Below, piece after piece: positions 1-5,781 of a DNA stretch of 10,101 nt. Positions within the stretch are counted from its first letter, which is position 1; each line of letters starts with the position of its first letter. The position numbers were made by a program, and so were the translations under genes. Where the stretch lies: NCBI GenBank assembly GCA_021767305.1, contig JAASTL010000014.1, positions 1 to 10,101 of the forward strand, written 5' to 3'. Source of the stretch: Piscirickettsiaceae bacterium (GTDB lineage Bacteria; Pseudomonadota; Gammaproteobacteria; Thiomicrospirales; Thiomicrospiraceae). The notes below the pieces were generated by a model. It did no database searches, had not been told where the DNA came from, and was given only the letters and a program-made list of their open reading frames with translations.

Positions 1-714
1 AATAATCAAGCCAAGTTCAAATAGCAGCCACATGGGTACTGCAAGCAGGGTTTGCGAGATAATATCCGGAGGGGTTAGCAACATCCCGATAACAAAGGCA
101 CCGACCACAATGTATGGACGTGCATGGCTGAGTTTTTCCGGGCGAGCCATGCCAGTTAAAATCAACAATACCGTCACGATTGGAACTTCAAATGCCATTC
201 CAAAAGCAAAGAACATTTTGATAACAAAGTCTAAATAGAGGGAAATATCTGTGGCGATGGTAACGCCTTCTGGCGCGGTAGTAGATAAGAACCCGAAAAC
301 TAACGGGAACACCACATAATAGGCAAAAGCCCCGCCGGCATAGAACAGGAATGAACTGAAGAACAGAATAGGTGCCACTAGCTGGCGTTCATGTTTGTAC
401 AGAGCGGGAGCAATAAAACGCCACAGTTGATACAACAAGAACGGCATGGCGAGATAGATTGCCAAGACAAAACTTAACTTGAATGGAGTTAAGAAAGGTG
501 AGGCCACCGCTGTGGCAATCATGCTGGTATCAGATGGAAGGTAGCGTGTTAGTGGTTCCGAAATATAGACATAGATGTCGTTGGCAAAGGGAAACAGAAT
601 AATGAAAAATACAATAATGGCAACAATACCACGAGTCAGACTGCTCTTAAGGTCAAGCAGGTGCTGAACCAGAGTCATCTCTTTGTCGTTAGGTGGGATT
701 GCGGTATTACTCAT
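1..714 (-). CDS. tatC: TatC, twin-arginine translocase receptor subunit (3' end outside window)
   Basis: Multi-spanning inner-membrane subunit that, with TatB, binds twin-arginine signal peptides of folded proteins before export. The start is ATG at 714 and 238 residues are visible; the C-terminus lies beyond position 1. Seen: KHER at residues 107-110 (E109, matching the signal-peptide-binding Glu near position 103 of the E. coli protein), the AYYVVFPLVFGFL helix near 131-143, FEVP at 175-178 (E176), RPYIVVGAFVIGMLLTPPD at 199-217, and several hydrophobic segments. The family's N-terminal H-L-x-E-L-R-x-R motif is changed to HLLDLKSSL near residues 18-26. It lies 20 bp after the tatB stop with only a weak ribosome-binding site, so translation probably depends on coupling to tatB. 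Identification is very secure. Confidence 0.97.
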   Translation of the reverse strand, partial: MSNTAIPPNDKEMTLVQHLLDLKSSLTRGIVAIIVFFIILFPFANDIYVYISEPLTRYLPSDTSMIATAVASPFLTPFKLSFVLAIYLAMPFLLYQLWRFIAPALYKHERQLVAPILFFSSFLFYAGGAFAYYVVFPLVFGFLSTTAPEGVTIATDISLYLDFVIKMFFAFGMAFEVPIVTVLLILTGMARPEKLSHARPYIVVGAFVIGMLLTPPDIISQTLLAVPMWLLFELGLII

Positions 715-734
715 TTATGTCTGTTAGCTTCTAT

Positions 735-1259
735 TTAGCTTTTCTGAGTTTCTTTGGGATCTGCAGTGGTTTCTGTTTTTTTAGTCACTGGAGCCGGTTC
801 TACTGAGTCAGGTTTGTTTTCAGGTGTTTTTGGCTCAGCACTAGAGGTGTTTGATTCTGCAGCGGGTGTTGCTTCTGAATCCTCAGCTTTAGACTGTTTT
901 TCTATAGCTGGTTGAGCAGGTGCCTTATTGAACTGGTTGCCGGTGGCATTGACATCACCGCCGAATGGACGTTGAAATTCGTCCATATCGAGTTCAACCT
1001 TATCAAAATTTAGACCTTGCTCTAACTCTTTACCGATATTGTCGATTTTGTTTTTTTCTTCCTCGAGATTCATCGCATCTTTAACTTCACGAACAGTATC
1101 TTGAAGTGGGCTGTCGTTTTTCATCTGATTGATGAAATTACGAGTTTTACCCATAAAAGAACCGAGCTTTCTTGCCACTTCAGGCATACGCTCAGGACCA
1201 ATTACCAACAAGGCGATAATCAGGATGACGAGGATTTCTAAAAAACCAATATCAAACAC
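735..1259 (-). CDS. tatB: TatB, twin-arginine translocase subunit
   Basis: Single-span inner-membrane protein that pairs with TatC in the Tat receptor complex. The start codon is GTG at 1259-1257, with only a weak GGA-type ribosome-binding site about 10 bases upstream. Residues 1-20 form the short N-terminal membrane helix with the conserved Glu8. Gly21-Pro22 is the hinge (IGPERMPEVARKLG), followed by an amphipathic helix to about residue 60. The last 60 or so residues are low-complexity, rich in Ala, Pro, Ser, Thr, Glu and Lys, as is usual for the disordered TatB tail. At 174 residues it is normal for the family. GPERMPE and Glu8 mark it as TatB rather than TatA. It lies 35 bp after tatA and 20 bp before tatC, in the same operon. 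Confidence 0.96.
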   Translation of the reverse strand: MFDIGFLEILVILIIALLVIGPERMPEVARKLGSFMGKTRNFINQMKNDSPLQDTVREVKDAMNLEEEKNKIDNIGKELEQGLNFDKVELDMDEFQRPFGGDVNATGNQFNKAPAQPAIEKQSKAEDSEATPAAESNTSSAEPKTPENKPDSVEPAPVTKKTETTADPKETQKS

Positions 1260-1294
1260 AGTAACAGCGTTCCAATCTGAAAACTAAAAGAGGA

Positions 1295-1543
1295 TTAGTC
1301 TTTTTTCTGTTCAGTGTTTTCTGCTTTTTTCTCTTCAGCAGCAACATCAAAAACGTTTTCACCGTCTTTCTTTTCAAGCTTTTTATCTTCTTCAGCTTTT
1401 TTCTCTTCTTCTTCCTTAACGGCGTTTTTAAAACCTTTGATTGCGCCACCAAGATCGCTACCAACGTTACGCAGACGCTTAGCGCCAAAAAGAACGAGTA
1501 CGATTGCAAGAATAATCAGTAATTGCCAAATGCTAATGCCCAT
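1295..1543 (-). CDS. tatA: TatA, pore-forming twin-arginine translocase subunit
   Basis: Small membrane protein that assembles at TatBC to let folded substrates cross the inner membrane. The start is ATG at 1543 with GGAG 9 bases upstream. Residues 3-20 form the membrane helix ([18 protein letters not shown]), including Gln8 and the Phe19-Gly20 hinge, followed by the amphipathic helix [21 protein letters not shown] with Phe38. The tail after residue 43 is almost entirely Glu and Lys, with a short VFDVAAE patch. At 82 residues it is normal. It is the first tat gene after hinT, with a 196-bp gap that contains a long imperfect inverted repeat, so tatABC may be partly uncoupled from his. The lysine-rich open frames across this gene come from its GAA/AAA codons. 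Confidence 0.96.
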   Translation of the reverse strand: MGISIWQLLIILAIVLVLFGAKRLRNVGSDLGGAIKGFKNAVKEEEEKKAEEDKKLEKKDGENVFDVAAEEKKAENTEQKKD

Positions 1544-1545
1544 GG

Positions 1546-1567
1546 GATTTGCTCCATTTAATAAATC
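1546..1567 (-). promoter_or_regulatory. Possible hairpin around the tatA ribosome-binding site
   Basis: On the minus strand, GATTT (1567-1563) and AAATC (1550-1546) are exact inverted copies separated by a 12-base loop holding the tatA Shine-Dalgarno GGAG. The stem is only 5 bp and AT-rich, so it would be weak. It is listed because the hinT leader has the same GATTT-N12-AAATC layout with a longer stem. Function is inferred only. Confidence 0.3.
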
Positions 1568-1622
1568 TTTTATTAGCTGAAATTGAGTGGTATTTCTAAC
1601 CGTATCTTAGGCCGAAATAGTG

Positions 1623-1709
1623 AGTTCAACTTCACCTTAAATTTTTGTGACCGCTAATAATACCAAAAGCTGTTATTAAAGACACTAAAAATAAGGTGAA
1701 ATTCAAACT
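1623..1709. repeat. Long imperfect inverted repeat in the hinT-tatA gap
   Basis: The two halves of this 87-base stretch are imperfect inverted copies. AGTT at 1623-1626 pairs with AACT at 1706-1709, TTCACCTTA at 1631-1639 with TAAGGTGAA at 1692-1700, TTTTTGTG near 1642-1649 with CAC and AAAAA at 1683-1691, and TAATAA at 1655-1660 with TTATTA at 1673-1678. It fills much of the 196-bp gap. As RNA it would form a long bulged hairpin between the hinT and tatA messages. No U-run follows it on the minus strand, so it is not a standard intrinsic terminator for hinT. It could be a processing or stabilising structure, or a relic of a small intergenic repeat. Confidence 0.55.
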
Positions 1710-1739
1710 ATTGAAAGCTTGTTTAATTTTTGACTAGAC

Positions 1740-2060
1740 CTAATTGCCCATTAGATGGATATGAATATGGAAGACTTCTTGTCCGCCAGTTTCACCGGTA
1801 TTGATTTGGGTTTTAAAGCCATCTAAATCTTGTGATTGCGCTAATTGAGGCAGCAATAACATCATATGCCCCATGGTGTCTTTATCTTCTGGCTGAAGGT
1901 CAAACAGGGTAGGGATTGGTTTTTTAGGAATAACCAACAGATGAACTCGCGCTTTAGGGTTAATATCTTTGATTACTATGCATTTATCGTCTTCGTAGAC
2001 AATATCAGCTGGAATCTCGCGATCAATGATTTTGCTAAAAATGGTTTTTTCGTTACTCAT
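1740..2060 (-). CDS. hinT: HIT-family purine nucleoside phosphoramidase, HinT-like, short C-terminus
   Basis: Cytosolic histidine-triad hydrolase; HinT relatives cleave AMP-amine phosphoramidates and aminoacyl adenylates. Seen: the opening TIFSKIIDREIPADIVYEDD typical of bacterial HinT, the conserved HLLVIPKKPIP at 40-50 (His40), the NTGETGGQEV stretch, and the catalytic triad HIHIH with His98, His100 and His102. The start ATG has an AGAGGA ribosome-binding site 8 bases upstream. At 106 residues it ends four residues after the triad (HLMGN, then TAG), lacking the GGR and following tail of most relatives; the next in-frame codons include another stop. It sits between hisE and tatA, co-directional with both. 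The family call is firm, while the exact substrate is unknown. Confidence 0.93.
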   Translation of the reverse strand: MSNEKTIFSKIIDREIPADIVYEDDKCIVIKDINPKARVHLLVIPKKPIPTLFDLQPEDKDTMGHMMLLLPQLAQSQDLDGFKTQINTGETGGQEVFHIHIHLMGN

Positions 2061-2061
2061 G

Positions 2062-2089
2062 GTTGATTTCCTCTTAATATTAAATCAAC
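2062..2089 (-). promoter_or_regulatory. Leader hairpin with hinT ribosome-binding site in its loop
   Basis: On the minus strand GTTGATTT (2089-2082) and AAATCAAC (2069-2062) are perfect 8-bp inverted copies. The 12-base loop AATATTAAGAGG contains the Shine-Dalgarno core AGAGG, and the AUG begins one base after the stem. The pairing is seen directly. That it presents or tunes the ribosome-binding site is an inference. Confidence 0.5.
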
Positions 2090-2143
2090 GCCCGCATATA
2101 AAATGACAGCTAATCAAAAGATGCTGATTTCTTGTATTCGAAT

Positions 2144-2482
2144 TTATTCGGATCGGCTGGCTTTTTCGTCATGGCCAGAGAGGCCAAAACGTCGCTGAAG
2201 TTCTGTAATAACATCGTTGCTTGACAGGTCTTGAGAAGCCAATAGTACCATAGTGTGAAACCATAAATCAGCGATTTCATAGACTAGGTGTTCTTGGTTT
2301 TCAGTTGTTTTCTGATGTTCTAGGTCTTTAGCCGCCATCACGGTTTCAGCGGATTCTTCAGCCACTTTTTTGAGAATTTTTTCTACGCCTTTGTCATATA
2401 GGCTGGCAACATAAGAGCTGTCTGCAGACTCACCTTTACGTGCTTCCAAAACAGCATCTAATTGTTTAAGGATGTCACTCAT
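2144..2482 (-). CDS. hisE: HisE, phosphoribosyl-ATP pyrophosphohydrolase
   Basis: Second step of histidine synthesis: removes pyrophosphate from phosphoribosyl-ATP to give phosphoribosyl-AMP in the cytosol. This is an all-helical MazG-like fold with metal-binding acidic residues. Seen: [15 protein letters not shown] (Glu42, Glu43, Glu46) and YEIADLWFH (Glu69, Asp72), the two acidic clusters that bind magnesium. At 112 residues it is a stand-alone HisE with no HisI domain fused. The start ATG overlaps the hisF stop by four bases (ATGA), and GAGGT lies 7 bases upstream, so translation is probably coupled to hisF. The last six or so residues (KASRSE) are an unremarkable polar tail. Confidence 0.97.
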   Translation of the reverse strand: MSDILKQLDAVLEARKGESADSSYVASLYDKGVEKILKKVAEESAETVMAAKDLEHQKTTENQEHLVYEIADLWFHTMVLLASQDLSSNDVITELQRRFGLSGHDEKASRSE

Positions 2483-3252
2483 AGTCGTACCTCAATGCCT
2501 TGTTGTTGCATAGCGAGTTTGGCTTCTTCAACTGTATGTTCACCAAAGTGAAAAATGGATGCGGCCAGAACAGCCTCAGCTCCGCCAAGCTTAACGCCGT
2601 CTACTAAGTCTTGCAGTTTGCCAACACCTCCAGATGCAATGACCGGAATTTTGACGCGAGAGGTGATGGCTAACATGAGTTCATTATCAAAACCGCTTTT
2701 GGTGCCATCACGATCCATTGAGGTGACTAAAAGCTCGCCCGCGCCATAAGCTTCCATTTTTTGCGCCCATTCAACCGCATCTATGCCGGTTTCTTTACGG
2801 CCACCGTGAGTAAAAATTTCCCACTTTTTAGGTTCACCTTCGGCGGAGACTTTTTTAGCGTCAATGGCTAACACAATACATTGCGAGCCAAAAGCATCAC
2901 AGGCTTCTTTAACAAATTCTGGGTTGTAAATAGCCGCCGAGTTGATGGCGACTTTATCGGCCCCGGCATTCAACATAGTGCGGATGTCTTCAACTTTGCG
3001 AATACCACCGCCTACTGTTAGCGGAATGAAAACCTGGCTGGCAACTTCTTCTACCATGTGAATGGTGGTGCCTCGACCATCGGAAGTGGCGGTAATATCT
3101 AAAAAGGTAATTTCTTCCGCGCCTTGTTCATCATAGCGTTTAGCGACTTCGACAGGATTACCCGCATCGCGAATATCAACAAATTGCACGCCCTTAACAA
3201 CGCGGCCGTTATCGACGTCTAGACAAGGAATAATGCGTTTAGCCAAGCTCAT
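2479..3252 (-). CDS. hisF: HisF, cyclase subunit of imidazole glycerol phosphate synthase
   Basis: Beta/alpha-barrel subunit that takes ammonia from HisH and converts PRFAR to imidazole glycerol phosphate and AICAR. Seen: the opening [20 protein letters not shown] with catalytic Asp12, the second general acid/base Asp131 in LAIDAKK, the phosphate-binding glycines TVGGGIR at 79-85, and VIASGGVG at 204-211. At 257 residues it is full length. The start ATG lies 3 bp after the hisA stop, with AAAGG in the end of hisA as ribosome-binding site. Its partner HisH is encoded two genes upstream. In many proteobacteria hisI follows hisF, but here hisE follows directly. Confidence 0.98.
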   Translation of the reverse strand: MSLAKRIIPCLDVDNGRVVKGVQFVDIRDAGNPVEVAKRYDEQGAEEITFLDITATSDGRGTTIHMVEEVASQVFIPLTVGGGIRKVEDIRTMLNAGADKVAINSAAIYNPEFVKEACDAFGSQCIVLAIDAKKVSAEGEPKKWEIFTHGGRKETGIDAVEWAQKMEAYGAGELLVTSMDRDGTKSGFDNELMLAITSRVKIPVIASGGVGKLQDLVDGVKLGGAEAVLAASIFHFGEHTVEEAKLAMQQQGIEVRL

Positions 3253-3255
3253 AGT

Positions 3256-3999
3256 TTATGCCTTTGGTGCCAGTTCATCAGAGAGGTTTTGACCTTCTTT
3301 AAAGTCAAGCGTGCCTTCATAAATAGCGCGGCCAGTAATTGCTCCCGTGACACCATCGGCTTCAATTTCAGATAAATTACGAATATCGTCTAAGTTAGTG
3401 ATGCCTCCAGACGCGATAATAGGGATATTCACTGCTTGCGCTAAAGCTTGCGTGGCTTCAACGTTTACGCCTTGCATCATGCCATCACGACCTATGTCTG
3501 TATAGATAATGGCTTCAACGCCATCATTCTCAAATTGTTTAGCGAGCGCTTTGACTTCATAGTCGGTGACTTCTGCCCAACCGTTGATGGCGACCATGCC
3601 GTCTTTGGCGTCCAAGCCAACCATAATATGCCCTGGGAAGGCCTTACAGGCTTCGGCAACAAACTCTGGGTTGTGTACCGCTTTGGTACCAATAATGCAG
3701 TAACTAACGCCCGCTTTAAGGTAGGCTTCGATGGTTTCTAAGTCACGGATGCCGCCGCCAATCTGGATTGGTAAATCAGGGTAAGCTTCACGCACTTGAT
3801 AGACCGCTTTGTCATTGACCGGTTTACCATCAAAGGCGCCATTTAAGTCAACCATATGGAGGCGGCGTGCGCCTTGGTCTACCCAACGTTTAGCCATGGC
3901 GACAATATCGCCAGAGAAAACGGTTGCGTCTTCCATAACACCTTGGCGTAAGCGAACGCACTCACCATCTTTTAAGTCAATTGCGGGAATTAATAACAT
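3256..3999 (-). CDS. hisA: HisA, ProFAR isomerase
   Basis: Converts ProFAR to PRFAR by an Amadori rearrangement; a cytosolic beta/alpha-barrel enzyme and close relative of HisF. Seen: [20 protein letters not shown] with catalytic Asp8, the second catalytic Asp130 in VGLDAKDG, Trp141 in the loop after it, IQIGGGIRD at 78-86, YTDIGRDGM, and the phosphate-binding IIASGGI. At 247 residues it is standard length. The start ATG has AAAGG 8 bases upstream in the 34-bp gap after hisH. It lies between hisH and hisF, whose product uses its product. Confidence 0.98.
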   Translation of the reverse strand: MLLIPAIDLKDGECVRLRQGVMEDATVFSGDIVAMAKRWVDQGARRLHMVDLNGAFDGKPVNDKAVYQVREAYPDLPIQIGGGIRDLETIEAYLKAGVSYCIIGTKAVHNPEFVAEACKAFPGHIMVGLDAKDGMVAINGWAEVTDYEVKALAKQFENDGVEAIIYTDIGRDGMMQGVNVEATQALAQAVNIPIIASGGITNLDDIRNLSEIEADGVTGAITGRAIYEGTLDFKEGQNLSDELAPKA

Positions 4000-4033
4000 C
4001 TTTTAACCTTTGAAATCTTGATCAGGTAACGGT

Positions 4034-4672
4034 TTAGTGACCGTTCCATGAGAGGAAATTTTTGAATAATTGCAGTCCGTGCTCGGCTGATTTTTCTGGA
4101 TGCGCTTGAATGGCAAACAAGTTATGTGTGCTCAAAACCCCTGGGAAAGTCTGTCCATGAGTGGTTTCACCAAAAATAGTAGATTTATCAGCGGGATCTA
4201 CATAATAACTATGTACATAATAAAAACGACTTTGATTAGGAATAGCATGCCAAAGCGGGTGGTCTTGGGTTTGGTTGATTTGATTCCAGCCCATGTGCGG
4301 AAGCTTCAGTTCCGGCTGTTGGCTTAAGTCAAATTTATGCACATTGCCTTTGATAATGTCTAAGCACTTAATGCCTCCGTTTTCATCAGAATGCGACATC
4401 AATACTTGCAACCCCATGCAGATACCTAAAAAAGGTTTTTCTTGAGCCGCTTGTTTGACGGGTTCGGCCATGCCTGTATCGTGCAGAGCTTGCATACAGG
4501 CTTTTGCTGCACCTTGACCAGGAAAAATGACCGAATCAGCGTCATGAATCACTTGCGGATCTTGGGTGACCACAATCTTAGTTTCTGAGTCGGCCATGTG
4601 CTCGGCTGCTTGAGAAACTGAGCGCAGGTTGCCCATGCCGTAATCAACTACGGCAACGAGTCTTTGATTCAT
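4034..4672 (-). CDS. hisH: HisH, glutaminase subunit of imidazole glycerol phosphate synthase
   Basis: Class I glutamine amidotransferase that hydrolyses glutamine and channels ammonia into HisF. Seen: VAVVDYGMGNLRSV at the N-terminus, FPGQGAAKACM at 50-60, the nucleophile Cys85 in FLGICMGLQ, and the triad partners His191 and Glu193 in QAHPEKS. The usual form of the last motif is QFHPEKS, so the Phe before His is Ala here; the catalytic residues are intact. At 212 residues it is normal length. The ATG directly abuts the hisB stop (0 bp gap), with AAGGA in the end of hisB as ribosome-binding site, so the two are translationally linked. Confidence 0.97.
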   Translation of the reverse strand: MNQRLVAVVDYGMGNLRSVSQAAEHMADSETKIVVTQDPQVIHDADSVIFPGQGAAKACMQALHDTGMAEPVKQAAQEKPFLGICMGLQVLMSHSDENGGIKCLDIIKGNVHKFDLSQQPELKLPHMGWNQINQTQDHPLWHAIPNQSRFYYVHSYYVDPADKSTIFGETTHGQTFPGVLSTHNLFAIQAHPEKSAEHGLQLFKNFLSWNGH

Positions 4673-5260
4673 TTATAACATTCCTTTTGTGGATGGCATT
4701 TTGCCAGCCATGCGGGCATCTTCGCTCAGCGCCATACGTAAAGCACGACCAAAAGCCTTAAAGATGGTTTCTGCTTGGTGGTGTGCGTTGTAGCCACGAA
4801 TATTGTCTATATGTAATGTTGCATTGGCATGATTGACAAATCCTTGAAAAAACTCCAGTACAAGTTGGGTTTCAAAAGTGCCAATCTGTTCGCGCGTGAA
4901 ATCGCAATTAAACTCTAAGCCTGGGCGCCCTGATAAATCAATCACCACACGAGATAAAGCCTCGTCTAATGGCACATAAGCGTGTCCATAACGGGTGATG
5001 CCTTTTTTGTCACCAACCGCTTTACTGATGGCTTGACCTAATGCAATGCCTACATCTTCTACGGTGTGGTGATCATCAATGTGCGTGTCGCCGTTGGCTT
5101 TAATATCTAAATCGATCATGCCGTGACGTGCAATTTGATCAAGCATGTGTTCAAAGAAAGGCACGCCTGTTTCAAGTTTTGCAGACCCTTCGCCATCAAG
5201 ATTTACCGAGATAGTGATTTGCGTCTCCAGCGTATTGCGTTCGATTGTTGCAGTGCGCAT
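4673..5260 (-). CDS. hisB: HisB, imidazoleglycerol-phosphate dehydratase (monofunctional)
   Basis: Manganese-dependent dehydratase that turns imidazole glycerol phosphate into imidazole acetol phosphate. Seen, numbered from the chosen start: [12 protein letters not shown] at 2-13, [10 protein letters not shown] (His38), [10 protein letters not shown] at 60-69 (His60, His64, His65, Glu68 as metal ligands), and NAHHQAE (His160, His161, Glu164). There is no N-terminal histidinol-phosphatase domain, unlike E. coli. I chose ATG 5260 (195 residues) over ATG 5272. A TGGAG ribosome-binding site sits 6 bases before the inner ATG, nothing similar precedes the outer one, and the family usually begins MRTA. 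It is the first gene of the minus-strand cluster. Confidence 0.96.
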   Translation of the reverse strand: MRTATIERNTLETQITISVNLDGEGSAKLETGVPFFEHMLDQIARHGMIDLDIKANGDTHIDDHHTVEDVGIALGQAISKAVGDKKGITRYGHAYVPLDEALSRVVIDLSGRPGLEFNCDFTREQIGTFETQLVLEFFQGFVNHANATLHIDNIRGYNAHHQAETIFKAFGRALRMALSEDARMAGKMPSTKGML

Positions 5261-5334
5261 GCTATGCTCCATGAAATAATTATTGGCAATATGATAACTG
5301 AAATTCGCTGGGTTGGGTATTTGACCTCTAATCT

Positions 5335-5362
5335 TTTATAAACTGGGAATGGTTTGGGTAAA
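5335..5362 (-). promoter_or_regulatory. Candidate his operon promoter
   Basis: Read on the minus strand, TTTACC (5362-5357) and TATAAA (5340-5335) are separated by 16 bases and match 4 of 6 and 5 of 6 of the sigma-70 consensus. Transcription would start near 5328, giving a leader of about 70 bases before the chosen hisB ATG. No histidine-rich leader peptide or attenuator is visible in that leader. Confidence is limited because the region is AT-rich. Confidence 0.35.
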
Positions 5363-5547
5363 TAGGTTTTATAACCAGAGTAAATAGTAGGGAATTTAAT
5401 ATATCTTGTGTGTAGTCTGTTTCCTTGTCGAACATATTGAGTATTGCCTGAATATTAGCAAACGCTTAAAAATATTTGATAAGTCCTATAAATTATTTTT
5501 GGTATAAACAAGTTCCCTTTATATGGGATAATCACGTCGATTTTTTT

Positions 5548-5562
5548 AATAGGTGTCCTATT
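5548..5562. promoter_or_regulatory. Perfect dyad AATAGG-TGT-CCTATT
   Basis: A 6-bp perfect inverted repeat with a 3-base centre, about 100 bp upstream of the candidate ccoN -10 box. The half-site AATAGG recurs at 5361-5366 and 5711-5716. It could be a regulator operator or a weak hairpin. The regulator is not identifiable from sequence. Confidence 0.25.
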
Positions 5563-5599
5563 TTCAATACTTTTTTTAAAGCTTTTTTCCCGCAGTTTT

Positions 5600-5662
5600 C
5601 TTGACTAGGGTTAAGTTTTGCAAAGGTATTGGCGCTGATATGAGATTTCAAGTAGGTATAAT
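5600..5662 (+). promoter_or_regulatory. Candidate ccoN promoter with FNR/ANR-like dyad
   Basis: A consensus TATAAT lies at 5657-5662 with no good -35 box at the right distance, as expected of an activator-dependent promoter. Upstream, C-TTGAC-TAGG-GTTAA-G at 5600-5615 is a near-perfect dyad resembling TTGAT-N4-ATCAA (7 of 10 bases). Its centre at 5607.5 lies 61.5 bases before a start site at about 5669, a classical position for FNR activation. An alternative reading uses TTGACT 5601-5606 as a -35 box with the poorer GGTATT at 5625-5630. FNR-family control of cbb3 genes is well established; this particular site is inferred. Confidence 0.4.
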
Positions 5663-5781
5663 TGCTGCTGAGGAGTCTGCTTATCTTTTTGGTCTGTCTG
5701 CAACGCTTTTAATAGGTTTTAAAACGGCTGCAGATAAAAGATATAGGACAAAATTTAAGACTATAAAGGGGAATCCGACTG

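Larger units (their letters stand above)
5261..5781. other. Divergent intergenic region between hisB and ccoN
   Basis: About 520 bp of AT-rich DNA with no convincing coding frame. It holds a candidate his promoter near 5335-5362 (minus strand), a perfect 15-bp dyad at 5548-5562, oligo-T runs near 5541-5547 and 5572-5578, a candidate ccoN promoter with FNR-like dyad between 5600 and 5662, and the ccoN leader. AATAGGTTTTA occurs twice, at 5361-5371 and 5711-5721. A short frame starting at 5601 or 5640 overlaps the ccoN start and shows no recognisable protein. The stretch between about 5375 and 5540 shows nothing I can name; an unannotated small RNA cannot be ruled out. Confidence 0.7.

Noticed and set aside
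32..238. 68-residue plus-strand frame at the left edge
   Set aside because: Antisense to tatC, whose full family pattern is seen on the other strand.
1252..1509. Lysine-rich minus-strand frame across tatA
   Set aside because: It is the shifted reading of tatA's GAA/AAA-rich tail; tatA itself has the conserved motifs and a ribosome-binding site. The A-run in tatA is not in the phase needed for a classical -1 slippery site.
1314..1580. Serine/phenylalanine-rich plus-strand frame opposite tatA
   Set aside because: It is the complement of Glu/Lys codons, a shadow of tatA.
2062..2089. FNR box in the hinT leader (TTGAT and ATCAA halves)
   Set aside because: The halves are separated by 16 bases rather than 4, so it cannot be an FNR site; an RNA hairpin is the better reading.
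3448..3741. 97-residue plus-strand frame opposite hisA
   Set aside because: Lies wholly antisense to a clear hisA with all catalytic residues; no motif or ribosome-binding site supports it.
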